Assembly (NCBI GenBank): GCA_016617855.1
Contig: JAECUM010001810.1
Coordinates: forward strand, 62,001 to 126,000
Reading direction: 5' to 3'
Length of the DNA: 64,000 nucleotides
Origin: Megalonaias nervosa
Taxonomy: Eukaryota; Mollusca; Bivalvia; Unionida; Unionidae
The position numbers and the translations under genes are program-made. Positions 1 to 11,988 of the stretch are shown piece by piece; the stretch's first letter is position 1; the number at the start of each line of letters is the position of its first letter. The notes below the pieces were generated by a model. It was not told where the DNA came from. It worked only from the letters and a program-made list of their open reading frames with translations, and ran no database searches.

Positions 1-454
1 CACACACTGTTTAATGCCTCATTCTGTAAATTTCCTTAAGTAGAATGGTTTAAATCAAGGAACATGTCATGTAGGAGAATAATTGCTTTGATGTAATTAT
101 ATATTAAAAACAGTTTTGAAACATTATGCAAATGCATTACAGAGAAATAATAATTTGCAGGTGTTTTAAATTTGTTGCCATTTAACCAAAGTGAAGCACA
201 GTGAGTGAACTCTAGGACAAAAGGACATAAAATCTTTTTTTCTATATTGTATGTAATTTATATGCTAGTGATTAAAGACGATGGGACTGTAGTATTTTGA
301 TGCTTCTGCTGAATTGTCTTCAACAGTAACAGGTTTTGCAATTCAAACTTGTCATTGTTACCAATGTTTGATGTCAGCAGTGTGTTATGTTGGTCACTGT
401 TACATATTCTAATTGCCACATACTGTACATTGTATACAGCTTAATTACCTGAAT

Positions 455-571
455 AGCGGTCGTGCTGCCTTAATGATTTCAACAGTTATCCAAATAGCAG
501 TAATGCTATGCCTTAATGATTTCAACAGTTATCCAAATAGCAGTAATGCTATACCTTAATGATTTCAACAG
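455..571. repeat. 43-bp tandem repeat, about 2.7 copies
   Basis: The unit begins ccttaatgatttcaacag and repeats with very few differences (ctatg versus ctata at the unit end). It is a simple minisatellite with no coding sense. Confidence 0.85.
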
Positions 572-2624
572 CTTTTGTTTCACTGATATCAAGTTATATT
601 CACTGTAATTGTATTTGTTTAGCATTTGGAAAAACATGTACATGTTGAGATTTTCTAGGGCATCAGTTTATTTCAATACTTGCCATGAATATAGACTATT
701 CATCAGCTATTAACATGCATCTTTTTTTATTTTGTAATTACTGATGTTATTAGTTTGTACTATTTTTCTTAACTCAGGTGTATCATTTCAAAATAGAAGA
801 AAAGGATGAATTGTTTCACAAGTCATTTTGTTTGTGTGTGTTTGTATGCATATGTGCAAGACATATTTTTTTTCTTCATAATCTCAGGTGATTGGAATAT
901 ACATTTAAGTGCAGGGATACTACTTCATTGATCCAGTGATAGATACGGTATGTGCACAATATAATAGCAGAGGTGGAAGATTCGTTGGTTTCATTTTGAC
1001 CCAATACTGTTTACCATCTTGTGCTTTAGTTTCTGAGCAACATAACTGATCATGCATTTTATTAAATATTTGTTGTCAAATAGGGGAGTACCAGTTTTCT
1101 TAAAAAAAACCTATTTCTTATATGTAAACCATGTACTATCATTACTGCTTACTTATATGTACAGTCCAAATCATGGCAATCATGCATTTAATTACCAAAG
1201 ATTTTGTGTGCTGTCACTTAAAATGACCTTTTTGCATAAGTTTTGTTTTTATTGTTGTGGTTATTGTTTGTGAATATCTAGCTTAATCTTTTGTCATTTG
1301 AAAAAGTTATATAAGCAATTCCACAAATGGATCACATGCTTTTCACTTCTTCCCTATCAGAGCATTGCTAAAATAGAAACATTTCATGTTTCTAATGGGA
1401 AGGATAACTATGTGACTGTTGAGAACTTTTGTATATATCACACTTATGACATATTTGTATCTCAATCAGAATAAAGTTACTTTGGTGTAGTTACTTGTGA
1501 ACACATATGGAACATTTTGCAGTGATTTCTGTAATGTGTATCAATTTTTACATACCAGCAATTAAACAAAAATAAAGCCTGTCAGGATTGTTACATCTTG
1601 AAGATATCAATCTGTCTGTAAAGGTTTAGTGCAGTGATCCCAATTTATTTTTCAAGTTTAACCTCAGTACAAAGTTAGAGGTTTTTGCAAGCCAGTGGGT
1701 TGGACTATAATTGTTTTCAGATGTATTACTTGGCGATAGATAAATGCACTGAGGAATTGATTTTAATGTTGCATTAAATACAACAATACATGTAGCAAGT
1801 ATATATGCTTTGGAATGTTATTACAATTTCCAAAAACAAATGTATGAATAGAGTGCTGTGATTGTTTTCAAGTCACATTTTTATTAGTATTTACTTCAGT
1901 CTGGCATCTGTCATTTGATCTACATGAATATATGTAATTATTGGCACAATCATGACCTCATTTGTTGTCAACAGCATTCCAGTTTGTATGCATGCCAGCT
2001 TACGTAGGGTACAGATATTTTTTTCCTGTCTTGTTTCCATGTTTTAGATTATATTTTTGGGGTGTAAAAAAAAAGGTTCATGAACTATCCATCAAAATTT
2101 TTGTCTGAAACGAGGACTTGAATTGCATGGTTCACATGTTACCTAATAGATAGCTATTTACTTGTATATAGGAATTATTTCTGTAGGTCTGATAAAATGT
2201 TTGCCAAACTTTTGGACTTCTGAGTTTGTTGACATTTATGTCATGAATTTCACACAAGTTTAAATGAGATTAACCTTTCTTAAAAATGTTGCTAGCATTT
2301 CAGATAGTACAAAATTACCTCAGAAATTTGATGTACCTCATTTCTCAGAAATATGGTGTACCTCACCACTCGGAATTAAACTTTACCTCACTTCATTGAA
2401 TTACATTGTACCTCACAAGTGGATTCTGTTAAATATGCACATAAACCATTTGTATTATTAGTGATCGAAAAAAGCTTATGTGGATTTGGATTGTATTTCT
2501 TTTTTTATTGGTCATAAAAGTAATATGTTAAAATAGGTTGTAGCTTTATAGCATGATATAATGCTGCAAAATTTTGCACTTCGCATCTTTTTCTTTGAAT
2601 TGGCATTTATCAGATCATTTTATA

Positions 2625-2642
2625 TATCTATCTATCTATCTA

Positions 2643-2704
<62 letters not shown>
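2625..2704. repeat. Microsatellite (TATC)n(TA)n
   Basis: A short TATC run passes into about 27 TA dinucleotides. The Ile/Tyr-rich frames across it on both strands are artefacts of the repeat. Confidence 0.95.
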
Positions 2705-2705
<1 letters not shown>

Positions 2706-3974
2706 TTTTCCATAACATCATTGTCAACTTCGCACATTTTTTTCACTTCATTGTTCTCAAGAGTCATTCTTGTAGTTATCAGAAATTTTGGAACATTATT
2801 ACTGTAGGCGAAAAGCTTATAGCTCAGTATACTAGGATGTTGTCTTGTCTTCATGAGCAGATGACACTTTGGTAATAGCACCATGAACAAATTATTAAAC
2901 TTTTTTGTCTACCACATTCTTGTACCCACCAGTCACATTCAAGACTTTTTCTTAACCTTTGTACTCCAGGCCAAAAGATCAAAGGTCAAGCTCAAAGGCT
3001 GATAGAAGAAAAATGGTTTCCACAGAATAACTTGGTTTTCTGTCATATATGGTTCCCACGCTTTGTGGTTTGTACTTGATGTAAGGAAAACACCAGTTGA
3101 TTTTGGAGTTAAAAGCTCAAAGTTTAAGGTCACTGAAAGAACAAAAATCGTTTATCTACAATCACTAACATTCTTGACTATCTACAATTACTAGACTTTC
3201 TTACCAATTTCGTTTCTGCACATTGACTCAAGTTGTCCATCAGCTACCAAATTTTGTAAAGGCTTGCTCTTGGGGTAAGGAATATAATACCCTTGATGAT
3301 GTTGGGGTCAAAGATCAAGGCCACTGAAAGAAGAAAATGTGTTTCTGCACAATAGTTTGAATACTCCATTATCTCCACATATTCCTTATTATTGAACAAT
3401 TATTAACAATTCAATTGATGATAACCTTTATATCTTGAGAACTATGTTAAACTCAAATCATATATGTATTCCTACTAGTTCCTTACTACCTTTGATGATC
3501 TGGCAATGCTCAGTATCATTTAGGATGCCCTCTCTGCTTGTTGTGCCTCACTATTTGCTGTCAAAACATTTTTAGTTTTTTGTCATGTCCATTTGTATGC
3601 CTGGAGAAGCTTGTAGTAAGATTGAGCAAAATCCACTCAAGTGAAATAGCATATTTACATCCATATGTAAATGTTCTGATTAGAATTTCAGGCCATGACA
3701 GCAATGTTTCACTTGTTTGGCACAATTTTAACTTTTGTTACTAGAACATTTTTTTTACAAAATTGTGACCGAAAACTACTTGAGGTAGACAAATTAAATT
3801 TGGTATGAATTTATGTGTGCATATTGTGAATGACCTGATTAGATTTTCTTGCTGATATAACTGTAGTTTGCAAACTTAGATAAATTGTTTAAGTTTTGAT
3901 TCTTTGACATTTTGTTCCGAGTATGGGCATATATGTTTTACAAACACAAAATCTATTGAGCTCAGTTTCTTTGA

Positions 3975-4255
3975 CAGTGTTGTATGTACAATAATGAAAC
4001 TTGACTGCTTCTCTGACAGTTGTATGTACAATGATGAAACTTGACTGCTTCTCTGACAGTGTTGTATGCACAATAATGAAACTTGACTGTTTCTCTGACA
4101 GTGTTGTATGTACCATAATGAAACTTGACTGCTTCTCTGACAGTTGTATGTACAGTAATGAAACTTGACTGCTTCTCTGACAGTGTTGTATGTACAATAA
4201 TGAAACTTGACTACTTCTCTGACAGTGTTTTATGTACAATAAAAAAAACGACTTT
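3975..4255. repeat. About 42-bp tandem repeat, roughly 7 copies
   Basis: The unit contains tgacagtgttgtatgtac followed by aataatgaaacttgactg and a cttctc segment. Copies differ by substitutions and a 3-4 bp gap (tgttgta versus ttgta). It produces a spurious repetitive frame of 131 codons on the minus strand. Units abut without unique spacers, so it is not a CRISPR-like array. Confidence 0.9.
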
Positions 4256-5277
4256 TTCTGACACGTATATGTATAGTAATACAACTATACTGCTGTAGTT
4301 GTCTTGGAGTGTACTGCTTACTAGAGGCAAATGTTGGTCACAGTGGCAAATTTGTTATGCATTAGTGATTTTTGGGGGATGGGTTGGGTGGGTAGCATTT
4401 AGCAGTTTCTCTGACACTGTTGAATGTACAATTTTGAAGTTTGATGGATGTATTCATATTGGTGGTACTACTCACCAGAGAAAAAAGGTATGTTACAGAG
4501 ACCTATTTTTCTTGATATGCTGACTTTGCAAGGTATTTGGATCATGTCAAGGCGGAACCAGGTGATGCATAGCATATGGCGAGAATTCTTGTGCACAGTT
4601 TTCAAGAATTTTTCCCAGGGATTGTTTTTTCTTTGTACGAGTTTTTCTTACATTGAAACGTTATTCAAGCTAGTAATTATTTAGTCAAACAAATTAACTT
4701 TTGTGTGAATTTGGGTTTTTCACTTTCCGTGCCATTTTTATTTGTTTAGACATTTGTATTTTATTGTATATCTTTACAAATATCAATACTGTGTAAATCA
4801 AATGGCAGTTTCTCATATGGCTTCAGGCGCCAGCTTTGTGAAGTGAAATTCATCTAGATCTGTTTTAAAATCTTTTAACATGAATACCCAGTTGGGTAAG
4901 ATAATTTTGGACAAAATGAAAGTAATACTCGTATATGATCAGTCAGATATCTTTTACACGAGCCCGGGCTTACATATGTACTTGTTTTATGATTCTAGGG
5001 TAAGGAAATTAATCAGGAGTGCAGAAATGATGGCTTTTGACAATTCTTTTATTCCCGTTGATTAAGTTTGCAAAGGGATATATTGGTGTTTGCCCAGTGC
5101 AAAAAGATATAGCAGTATTTGTCCCTCTATCCATCTGTCCGTATGCAAAGTGGTTTCTCAGTAGAACTTTTGTTTTGCCGTGGTCTTTTGCTTTTTTAAA
5201 ACTTCACATGCATTATCCATGGGTAGAGGCAGAAACCTATCAATCCAAGGTGTACGTCACTGTGGCTGAAAATGTGA

Positions 5278-5282
<5 letters not shown>

Positions 5283-5313
<31 letters not shown>
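5283..5313. repeat. (CT)n microsatellite
   Basis: About 15 uninterrupted CT dinucleotides. Confidence 0.95.
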
Positions 5314-5315
<2 letters not shown>

Positions 5316-6336
5316 AAGTTATTTTCTAGTCCAAAATTTCTTAGAACGTTAATGGTTGACTACACTTGGGCGAGGGCTGCATTGAATCTGATATCAGGAA
5401 GTGAATTGTCAGTTTCACTGGAGCGTGGGGAGGGGCCTTGAGTAGTTCGGTTTCCTGGATCCATTTTTTTGTGAACAAACATTCCGATTAATTCATGGGC
5501 CCAGACGTCAGAGTGCATGGTCAAAGGAGCTAAAATTGCCATGTGTGGTTATCAGAACACCCTCTTACTTTCCTAAAGTTTCCTGCACCCAGTTTTTATG
5601 AACTTCTTATTTGCATTACATTCGAGGAAACTGTCTGTGGAGTATGTGGTTGATAGCTCCGAGGTCAAAGTCGTTGGAATTTAAAATTGATAATGTATGG
5701 TTTTGTTAAATTTTTAATAGCTACAGTCGGTTGGGTGGATTTTTTATACTATATATTTATTTATTTTTTAAATGAAGTCTTAATTGGGAGGCAGATAATA
5801 GGGTGATTCATAAACGAGCTAGTGTTCTACATGTCTTGCCCACCCCCTTTCAAGCTCGATTAAAGGTATAGATGGTTAATATGGTTGAAGTTGTGCGCAT
5901 GAGAGATGTCGTCGCTGAATACGTGAGATTGTAGACTCTCCGATAGTCTTTAAACATCGCTACATGATAGATTGCAGATTAGGTAACTGTATATTGAAAG
6001 TAGTCCTAATACAAAGAATAAAATTACTACAATTACTTTATTGTTCTCATTTGTTTGGAGCCTGCTGTATGAAGCCTTCATTCTCTGAGAAAGGAATATG
6101 TGTAAATGATGTCTATTCTCCACTGTAAACACATCCTGGCTTGTGCTGTCATTAAACATGGTGCGTGTGTGTGTGCATTGCAATGGCTAGTATAGAATTT
6201 TGAAAATAAAGTTGAAACCGTAATGTTCATGTATCGTACGGTTTTAAAAGGCCATATGAGAATGTAACTTGGCCTGCATCCGTCGTCTATACTCTTTGAT
6301 AAGCTTATATGCTTCTCAAACACCAGTTAAAATGAA

Positions 6337-6414
6337 TCATGGCACAACTGACCTATAGCATTCTGGCATCATGGCCTCGTGGCACAATTGACTTATAGCA
6401 TTCTGGCATCATGG
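6337..6414. repeat. Direct duplication, about 36 bp x 2
   Basis: Two consecutive copies of a unit ending tagcattctggcatcatgg, differing by a few bases. Confidence 0.8.
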
Positions 6415-7309
6415 CGTTTTTATTATATATAAGCAATGCCAGTGTCATCAGATATGGCCACGATTACTCGCGATAGAGAAACCTTTAAGTAGACACGCAT
6501 ATACATTCACAAAAACACAATTTTCTTTAAAAGAATCATATTGTATCAAGGCCAGTTGATTTTGTGCAAATTAATTTAGTCGACCTTCAGGTGGAGCCAC
6601 CATTAGTAAAGAAAGGATGAACAAAAAACTAACTCATAAAAATTGGCTCAACAGAATCGGAACACATTTGACAGCACCATATTATCCAGGCCATTAAAAT
6701 TTCCACTGAATTATTTAATGTCAGAAAAACAAAAGAACTGTCAATGACTTCTCAGAAATGAATAACATGTGACCACTTAGGGAAGATCTGTGCAAACAAC
6801 CAAATTGGTATTAAAATAGAAAAATACTTCATAAAAAAAATGGACTTGCATACATTTGACGTAATTTGTTTTGAAAATCAAGACCTGTTATGGCGCTGTT
6901 ACTAAAACTGGAGAAGAAAAAAAGATCTTTGAAACTATATAGGAAACAAAGGGAAAAAACCCAATATAGGTTAAATTTAGCAGAGAAAGTTTAGACATGA
7001 AGACTTTTATATTACAAATTACTGAAAATAGGAAATTGATTGGCTCTTTCTACACAATCTGATAGAGATCAATGCCAATTAGTTCTTTCGGTCCATATTA
7101 CTTGGCCAACCGCTTACAGTATTTGCTCTTTTTTTAATTCGGCTTGCACGATTTATGCAACGTACATGAATCTGGGAACGGCAAGAGTTGCTGTGCTGAA
7201 ACTGATGCAACTTCTTTGCATGCCAACCGTTTCTAAACCGATGATGACACTTGACGCGTATACACACTAACTCTTGGGTGTCATTGGCGCCCGCACTGCA
7301 TCCCACCCC

Positions 7310-7430
7310 CGGATTTCACCTCTAAACATGTTTTGGCCTTCATCCATAAAATTTAATACCTGGTAGCTGATCACTACATGTTGGCCTCCCCCCCCCCCCC
7401 AAAAAATTATTCTGCGGGCAGCCGTTAAGT
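7310..7430 (+). repeat. Dispersed repeat, copy 1 of 2 seen
   Basis: The segment around ggatttcacctctaaaca, continuing through a poly-C run and ending near attctgcgggc, recurs in reverse complement at about 50,530-50,655 (gcccgcagag to ggtgaaatccagg). Two copies in opposite orientation 43 kb apart point to an interspersed element, family unknown. Confidence 0.7.
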
Positions 7431-7487
7431 GTAGTTTGTTTTGGATTAAAATGGTACCCCTCTGAAATCCAATATGGACACCAGTAA

Positions 7488-7491
<4 letters not shown>

Positions 7492-7560
<69 letters not shown>
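7492..7560. repeat. Compound microsatellite (TC)n(AC)n
   Basis: About 25 TC dinucleotides followed by about 9 AC dinucleotides. Confidence 0.95.
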
Positions 7561-7919
7561 GCATTCATATTGCTAAACCGATTGGAGGATAGTTTTAAAA
7601 CTTAAATACAGAGAAAAGGTTTCACCTGATATTGGCAACATGTTCCTAATTTGAACCGGTGACCCCTCACATTCAATATGGCCACAGCCATCTGAACAGT
7701 TTTGATATCGCTATTTCTTCACGGGCACGGTGGATCATACTGACGCTATCTTTTTTGCAAAACAAAACAAAACAAACAACAACTCTTGGCAGCAAGTATG
7801 TTGTCCTTGGTGATAATGGTCATATTGGCAAGGTATTTATTTTCCACAAATAGAATAATTCCTTGCAATGTGTGTGTGTGCGTGCTTGTGTTTTGTGTTA
7901 TCTTTGTGATTCTTGCAGT

Positions 7920-8174
7920 AGCTCACCTAGGTGATCCAATTTTGATCAAAATTGGAATATATGTTTATATCATTAAATTGTTGGATGAGTCGTATCCGCT
8001 CATTGTAATCAGGTGATGTTGCATATGACTGGCTGAGTTTGCCACCGTTCTGGAGCCCGTGATTTTGATCCACTCTGAAATTATGCTTATATCATACAAA
8101 TCTGTGATGAGTTATGATAATGGGTGAGATCCAAGCATACTAATGAGGTGATCTTGAATATGATTTGCTAAGCT
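7920..8174. repeat. Degenerate tandem repeat flanking E1 on the left
   Basis: Roughly 115-150-bp units share a core resembling gctnnnttgnnaccnctctggaagccnnnnttctgatccag, then a gagnnggatccacgcatanta segment and a gatgttatcttgnatatga segment. About two diverged units precede E1, and the array resumes immediately right of E1 (24,838-25,156). E1 therefore sits inside a pre-existing host satellite. Unit boundaries were judged by eye. Confidence 0.7.
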
Positions 8175-8415
8175 AGCAGCAGAGAGGGTGAACAGACCAT
8201 TTTGCTTGAGACATTATTTATGAAAAAAAATAAGCCTTTCTACGAAAAGGAAATCTTAAGGTCAGTAACGTTAAACCACAACCTCTAACTGACCATGAGA
8301 TTTCTCTAGGGTTAGCTTATCTCGTTACTTTATCTCTGACTCTTTGGGGTTTTTTATGGTGTGTTTATTTTACGTGTTGGTCACTCAACGTTGGTCGTTC
8401 ACCCTCTCTGCTGCT
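8175..8415. repeat. E1 left terminal inverted repeat
   Basis: The outer edge begins AGCAGCAGAGAGGGTGAAC and the inner edge ends with the exact reverse complement of those 19 bases (8,397-8,415). The terminal module is thus itself bounded by mirrored ends. The whole module is the reverse complement of 24,599-24,837 with few differences. Confidence 0.92.
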
Positions 8416-8449
8416 GTAAATTAAACAGCCATTATAAATATTATCAATA

Positions 8450-9499
8450 ATGATTGGAGAACCACACTCAGCTAGATTAGCTCGAGAGCGACTAGATGCA
8501 ATCAAAAAATATTTACCCCACCGTGATTTAGTTAAACAACAACTACAAGCTCGTCAGGAGTCTCAGGTGGAATTTGCAGAAGGTGCAGAACAATTATTTA
8601 AACCGATTGTCGAACCAACAAAGAAAATTGTTACAGCAACTGAGGCAACACAAAGAGCTCTTGAAACATTACCCGTCGATATTGCTGGCCGTATTCAAGC
8701 AGCTCAACCACAACCACAACCACAACAACAACCTAAACCAAGAACTAAGATAATAGATAAATTTACGCCTGAAGGTATTGCTGCTATCAGGGATCCAAAA
8801 AAATTAATTGATATTGCCGCGTTTGGATATTATGAAAGACAAAAATATGTAAAACCAGAACATGTTAAATCTCTAAGCTCTGCCAATTGGATTAGGGATG
8901 TATATCGTATCTTTACTGGTATTCCAGAAATTAAATCTAATGAAGATATTATTAATTTTAATGAATTTGATGAGGTTGTACATAAACATATCGAAAGAGT
9001 TAAACAATTTAAATTACAGAAACCAGTAAAAACACTTAAAGAACAAGTTCAACAATTTCCACAGTTACTATCATCACTACCATCACCACAACGATCACCA
9101 CGATTACTACCACCACTACCACAACAATTTGAATTACCATCGCCACAACAACGAGAACAACCATCACCGCAACAAAAACAACAATTTAAAGAAATGATGA
9201 AACGATTTCAATCACCACGACAACGACAACCAGTTAGAACAACAGAGGAAGAATATCAAGATCCTGGCGCAACTGGAAGTGGTTTAGGAAGTGGCTTTAT
9301 TACTTGTCCCAATAACGTCCTTGCTGATGTTGATCGACTAGAAATTCTCATTGGAGGAAAACGAGCTGGCAATAATTCCCCAGAAATCATTAATGAAGCA
9401 GCTGATATTTGTCAACGATTATTTACAGGTGGTGTTATGGATATTAATGTGTATCGGTCCCTCATTAATGAAATCGCCGATGATTATCATAGTGACTGA
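8450..9499 (+). CDS. Gene A: Q/P-rich putative structural protein
   Basis: This open frame of 349 codons starts 34 bp inside the left TIR. The N-terminal ~80 residues are charged and probably helical (RLARERLDAIKKYLP). Two low-complexity Gln/Pro segments lie near residues 83-97 and 200-260, and a conserved C-terminal module follows a Gly-rich linker (GATGSGLGSG) with DVDRLEILIGGKRAGNN. The E2 homologue (39,462-40,564) keeps both ends but has a different, acidic middle, so the ends are under constraint and the linker is not. Its position as first gene of the capsid block suggests a virion or assembly protein. I do not recognise the family. It is intact here and broken in E2. Confidence 0.7.
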   Translation: MIGEPHSARLARERLDAIKKYLPHRDLVKQQLQARQESQVEFAEGAEQLFKPIVEPTKKIVTATEATQRALETLPVDIAGRIQAAQPQPQPQQQPKPRTKIIDKFTPEGIAAIRDPKKLIDIAAFGYYERQKYVKPEHVKSLSSANWIRDVYRIFTGIPEIKSNEDIINFNEFDEVVHKHIERVKQFKLQKPVKTLKEQVQQFPQLLSSLPSPQRSPRLLPPLPQQFELPSPQQREQPSPQQKQQFKEMMKRFQSPRQRQPVRTTEEEYQDPGATGSGLGSGFITCPNNVLADVDRLEILIGGKRAGNNSPEIINEAADICQRLFTGGVMDINVYRSLINEIADDYHSD

Positions 9500-9547
9500 G
9501 TATGTAATTAGATGCAATTAGTGATAAAATCACTTAATAATAATATG

Positions 9548-9999
9548 ATCGTACACAATACTCATAGACCAACCATGGTTAGGATAATAAATTCACGATT
9601 ACCAGTATACAAAACGACCTACGGAGATGGACTAGGTGATGTTGTTCAAGGTCTATTTAGAAGGATAGCCCCAAAAGCAATACCGCTTGCAAAGCAACTA
9701 GGAATGAAAGCTATTGACGTTGTTCGTGAAAAAGCTATTGGCGCTGTTGGTGATGTTGCTAGCAAAGCATTCTCAGCGATCAAGGATAGATAGCGCTATT
9801 AATACGACGAAAACCTCAACCAGTGAAACTGGCCAGCACTGAAGTGATGCCCGCAAATGCCAGTAAAATAATAAATCAAGCTGCTAATCAAAAACTAGCA
9901 GAGTTGGCTACCAACACTAATGTTGGGTTAGAAAAAGAAAAAAATATAACCGCTAGTCTGATAGAAGTAAGCGGTCTTCGTGTTAGACGAAGACGATAA
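9548..9999 (+). pseudogene. Gene B: basic amphipathic pX/pVI-like protein, frameshifted
   Basis: The start is set by the E2 homologue (38,970-39,425, 151 aa, intact); an upstream ATG at 9,512 has no counterpart there. A short N-terminus containing YGDGLGDVVQGLF is followed by an amphipathic helical stretch rich in Ala, Lys and Val. The E2 copy ends in an Arg-rich tail. Small basic membrane-active or DNA-condensing minor capsid proteins of adenovirus pVI/pX type occur at this place in adintovirus-like genomes; that assignment is by analogy. Compared with E2, one base is lost just after AAGGATAGA (about 9,790), giving an immediate TAG; the distal sequence still reads in another frame and ends with the Arg-rich tail. 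Confidence 0.65.
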
Positions 10000-10007
10000 T
10001 AATAAAT

Positions 10008-11381
10008 ATGTTCAAGCGTATATCTGATCCCGCATTTGACATAGACGCACCAGTTTTAAAAGATGAATCTGTGCGCGATTATCAATATTATTCTTATGAC
10101 GCACGAGATCCAAATCAGCGTGGGCGAATTGAACTACAGGTTCAGGATACAAGCAGATATTTCTTACCCGGTGAGGCATTTATTGAGGTTGAAGGTGAAA
10201 TTTTAGATAATACTCTTGCACCGCCAGGAGCATACGCAGCTGATTTTAGTGTTGGTTTTGTTAATAATGGCATCATGGCGTTATTTAAAAGTGCAGCATA
10301 TATCATTGATTCACGAGAGATTGAGATCTGTCATGAAAACGTCGACGATACTTGGTCTTGCGCGATATAGTGATGATTATTCAAGATCAGCTGGACCATC
10401 AATGATGTTTGTTAAGGATACTTCTAACCATGCTGAGTATCGACAGTATGATATAGGACGCCCACTAAACAATGCTGGAAACGCCGGCGCTGATGTACAA
10501 AATATAATTATTAATGTTGATCCAGATTTTAACATAGGATTTAAATCACGTCGAGCAATGTTAATCGGTGGAAGTAGAAGATTTTCATGTGCCATTCCAC
10601 TATCACATATCTTTGGATTCTGTAGAAATGTTAGAAAAGTCATTTTTGGAGCTAAGCATACAATTGCACTTGTGCGAAAGGCTACCGACGATGATGCGAT
10701 ATGGCGATCCGTTGGTAATGCTGGTATAGTAAATTTAACAAAACTTTCTTTATGGATGCCAGTAATGACTCCAACAATACCTGAAAAAGAACATTTACTT
10801 TCTTTTATGAGCCAAGTGGTAAATCGATGTTATCATGGTTGGCAATGACCACAGATGCTGTGCAGAGTAATGTTGATGGTTTATTTACTTGGCAAATAGC
10901 ATCACAGCAAGGTGTTTCTGCACCACGGCATATATTTATTGCGCTTCAGAATAATTTACGAGTAAATGATCAAACAGAAAGTAATATGATATTTGACACG
11001 CTTGGGGTTAGTGAAGTTTCTTTGAGGATAAACGGACATCAAAAACCTTCTGAAGAAGTGTTGCTAAATTTTGAAAATAATCATGTTGCGCGTGCATATC
11101 ATCGATAATTGACATCCATGGGACGTGATCAAAATATTGATACTGGTTTACAAATATCACAGCTAGATTTTACAACATTATATCCGATTTATTACTTTTC
11201 GCTGGAACATTTAGATTTAACCAGACAATCAGTCGTTGACATATATTTTCGAGCTCGCGTAAACCGAGGAGCTATTGCTAATTACAGAGCTGTCGCTGTC
11301 ATACTCAGCGATAAATTGATGTTACTTGAAGGTGTTGGTGGACGAATGAGAGTTATTGATGCCCTAGTAGAAAACATGTAA
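10008..11381 (+). pseudogene. Gene C: major capsid protein, disabled
   Basis: This matches along its whole length the intact 447-residue E2 protein (37,615-38,958), which has the size and the SHIFGFCRNV...FGAKHT signature of the hexon-like double-jelly-roll capsid proteins of Polinton/adintovirus elements; it would form the pseudo-hexameric capsomers. Relative to E2 this copy has an 11-bp deletion near 10,350, a 1-bp deletion near 10,815 and an in-frame TAA at 11,106-11,108 where E2 has a Leu codon. The pieces 10,008-10,350, 10,345-10,815 and 10,827-11,381 are otherwise well conserved, so inactivation looks recent compared with the divergence of the two copies. Confidence 0.85.
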
Positions 11382-11405
11382 TTAGATCACTCATAATAAT
11401 TATAA

Positions 11406-11959
11406 ATGTCATATCCAGTTAATGTCAGTCTCACTCCTGGTCAGATTAAAAAGCTACAATCATCATCAAAAAACAATTGTGCGGCAAAAATATCACTAAA
11501 GCGAGAACAAATCGCAGGTGGTCCGAATAAGCTATCATTATCAGAACGCCAGCATAAGCATTTCAATGAAGCAAAAAAATTAAATAAAGATATAAAACTT
11601 AATCTTTCTGCGAGTGTCATTAAAGACATCGTTAAAACGGGTGGCATATTTCCGCTTCTTGCCGCGTTACCAGCAATAATAGCCGCTGCAGCCCCAGCTG
11701 TTGCAAAAGCAGCTGCATTAGGCGCTGTTGGGTTGGGCTGCTGGAATGGCATTAAAGAAAGCAACGGGTCAAGGAATTATGCACGCAGAAAACTTAAAAA
11801 AAAAGATCACGGGCAAAACAACGCGGAAGACATCTAAGGGCACCAAACGTACCACAGCTGGGCCGTCTAAGATTATCAGGCCCAGTATACGGTCGCGGTC
11901 TAAGATTCCCAGGGACCCCATATTCATGGTACGGAAAAGGTCTAAGACTGCCCCGGTAA
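11406..11959 (+). pseudogene. Gene D: Ala/Gly-rich core-like protein, frameshifted
   Basis: The N-terminus (SLTPGQIKKLQ) is a small basic module typical of minor proteins in Maverick/adintovirus genomes. A long hydrophobic Ala/Gly/Pro segment (about residues 78-115, starting GGIFPLLAALPA) follows, then a basic tail with repeated GRGLR and GKGLRLP units in the third reading frame, ending at the TAA at 11,957. E2 has this protein as one open frame of 185 codons. Here a frameshift near 11,735 and another shift near the A-run at 11,797-11,806 split it. A role in internal capsid or membrane interaction is likely by analogy but not shown by the sequence. Confidence 0.7.
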
Positions 11960-11988
11960 CTTCGTCATCGAATTCGATGATTCTTCCT

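Larger units (their letters stand above)
1..8174. other. Host non-coding DNA, no recognisable gene
   Basis: I find no open frame with a recognisable domain, convincing splice structure or RNA gene here. The longest frames (up to about 134 codons) arise from tandem repeats, TA tracts or chance. The stretch holds the microsatellites, minisatellites and dispersed repeat listed separately, and ends in a degenerate tandem repeat into which element E1 inserted. Regulatory sequence or untranslated exons could be hidden here and would not be visible by eye. Confidence 0.6.

Noticed and set aside
2561..2890. Membrane-protein-like frames rich in Ile/Tyr.
   Set aside because: Generated by the (TA)n microsatellite on both strands.
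3975..4255. CRISPR-like array.
   Set aside because: Units abut directly with no unique spacers, and the DNA is eukaryotic; it is a minisatellite.
5037..5441. A 134-codon open frame.
   Set aside because: Includes a (CT)n tract coding a Leu/Ser run, no homology recognised, and no supporting splice signals.
11441..11764. Minus-strand 107-codon frame inside gene D (and similar long antisense frames in C, L and M).
   Set aside because: Shadow of the Ala/Gly-rich coding strand; the E2 counterpart frame is not conserved.
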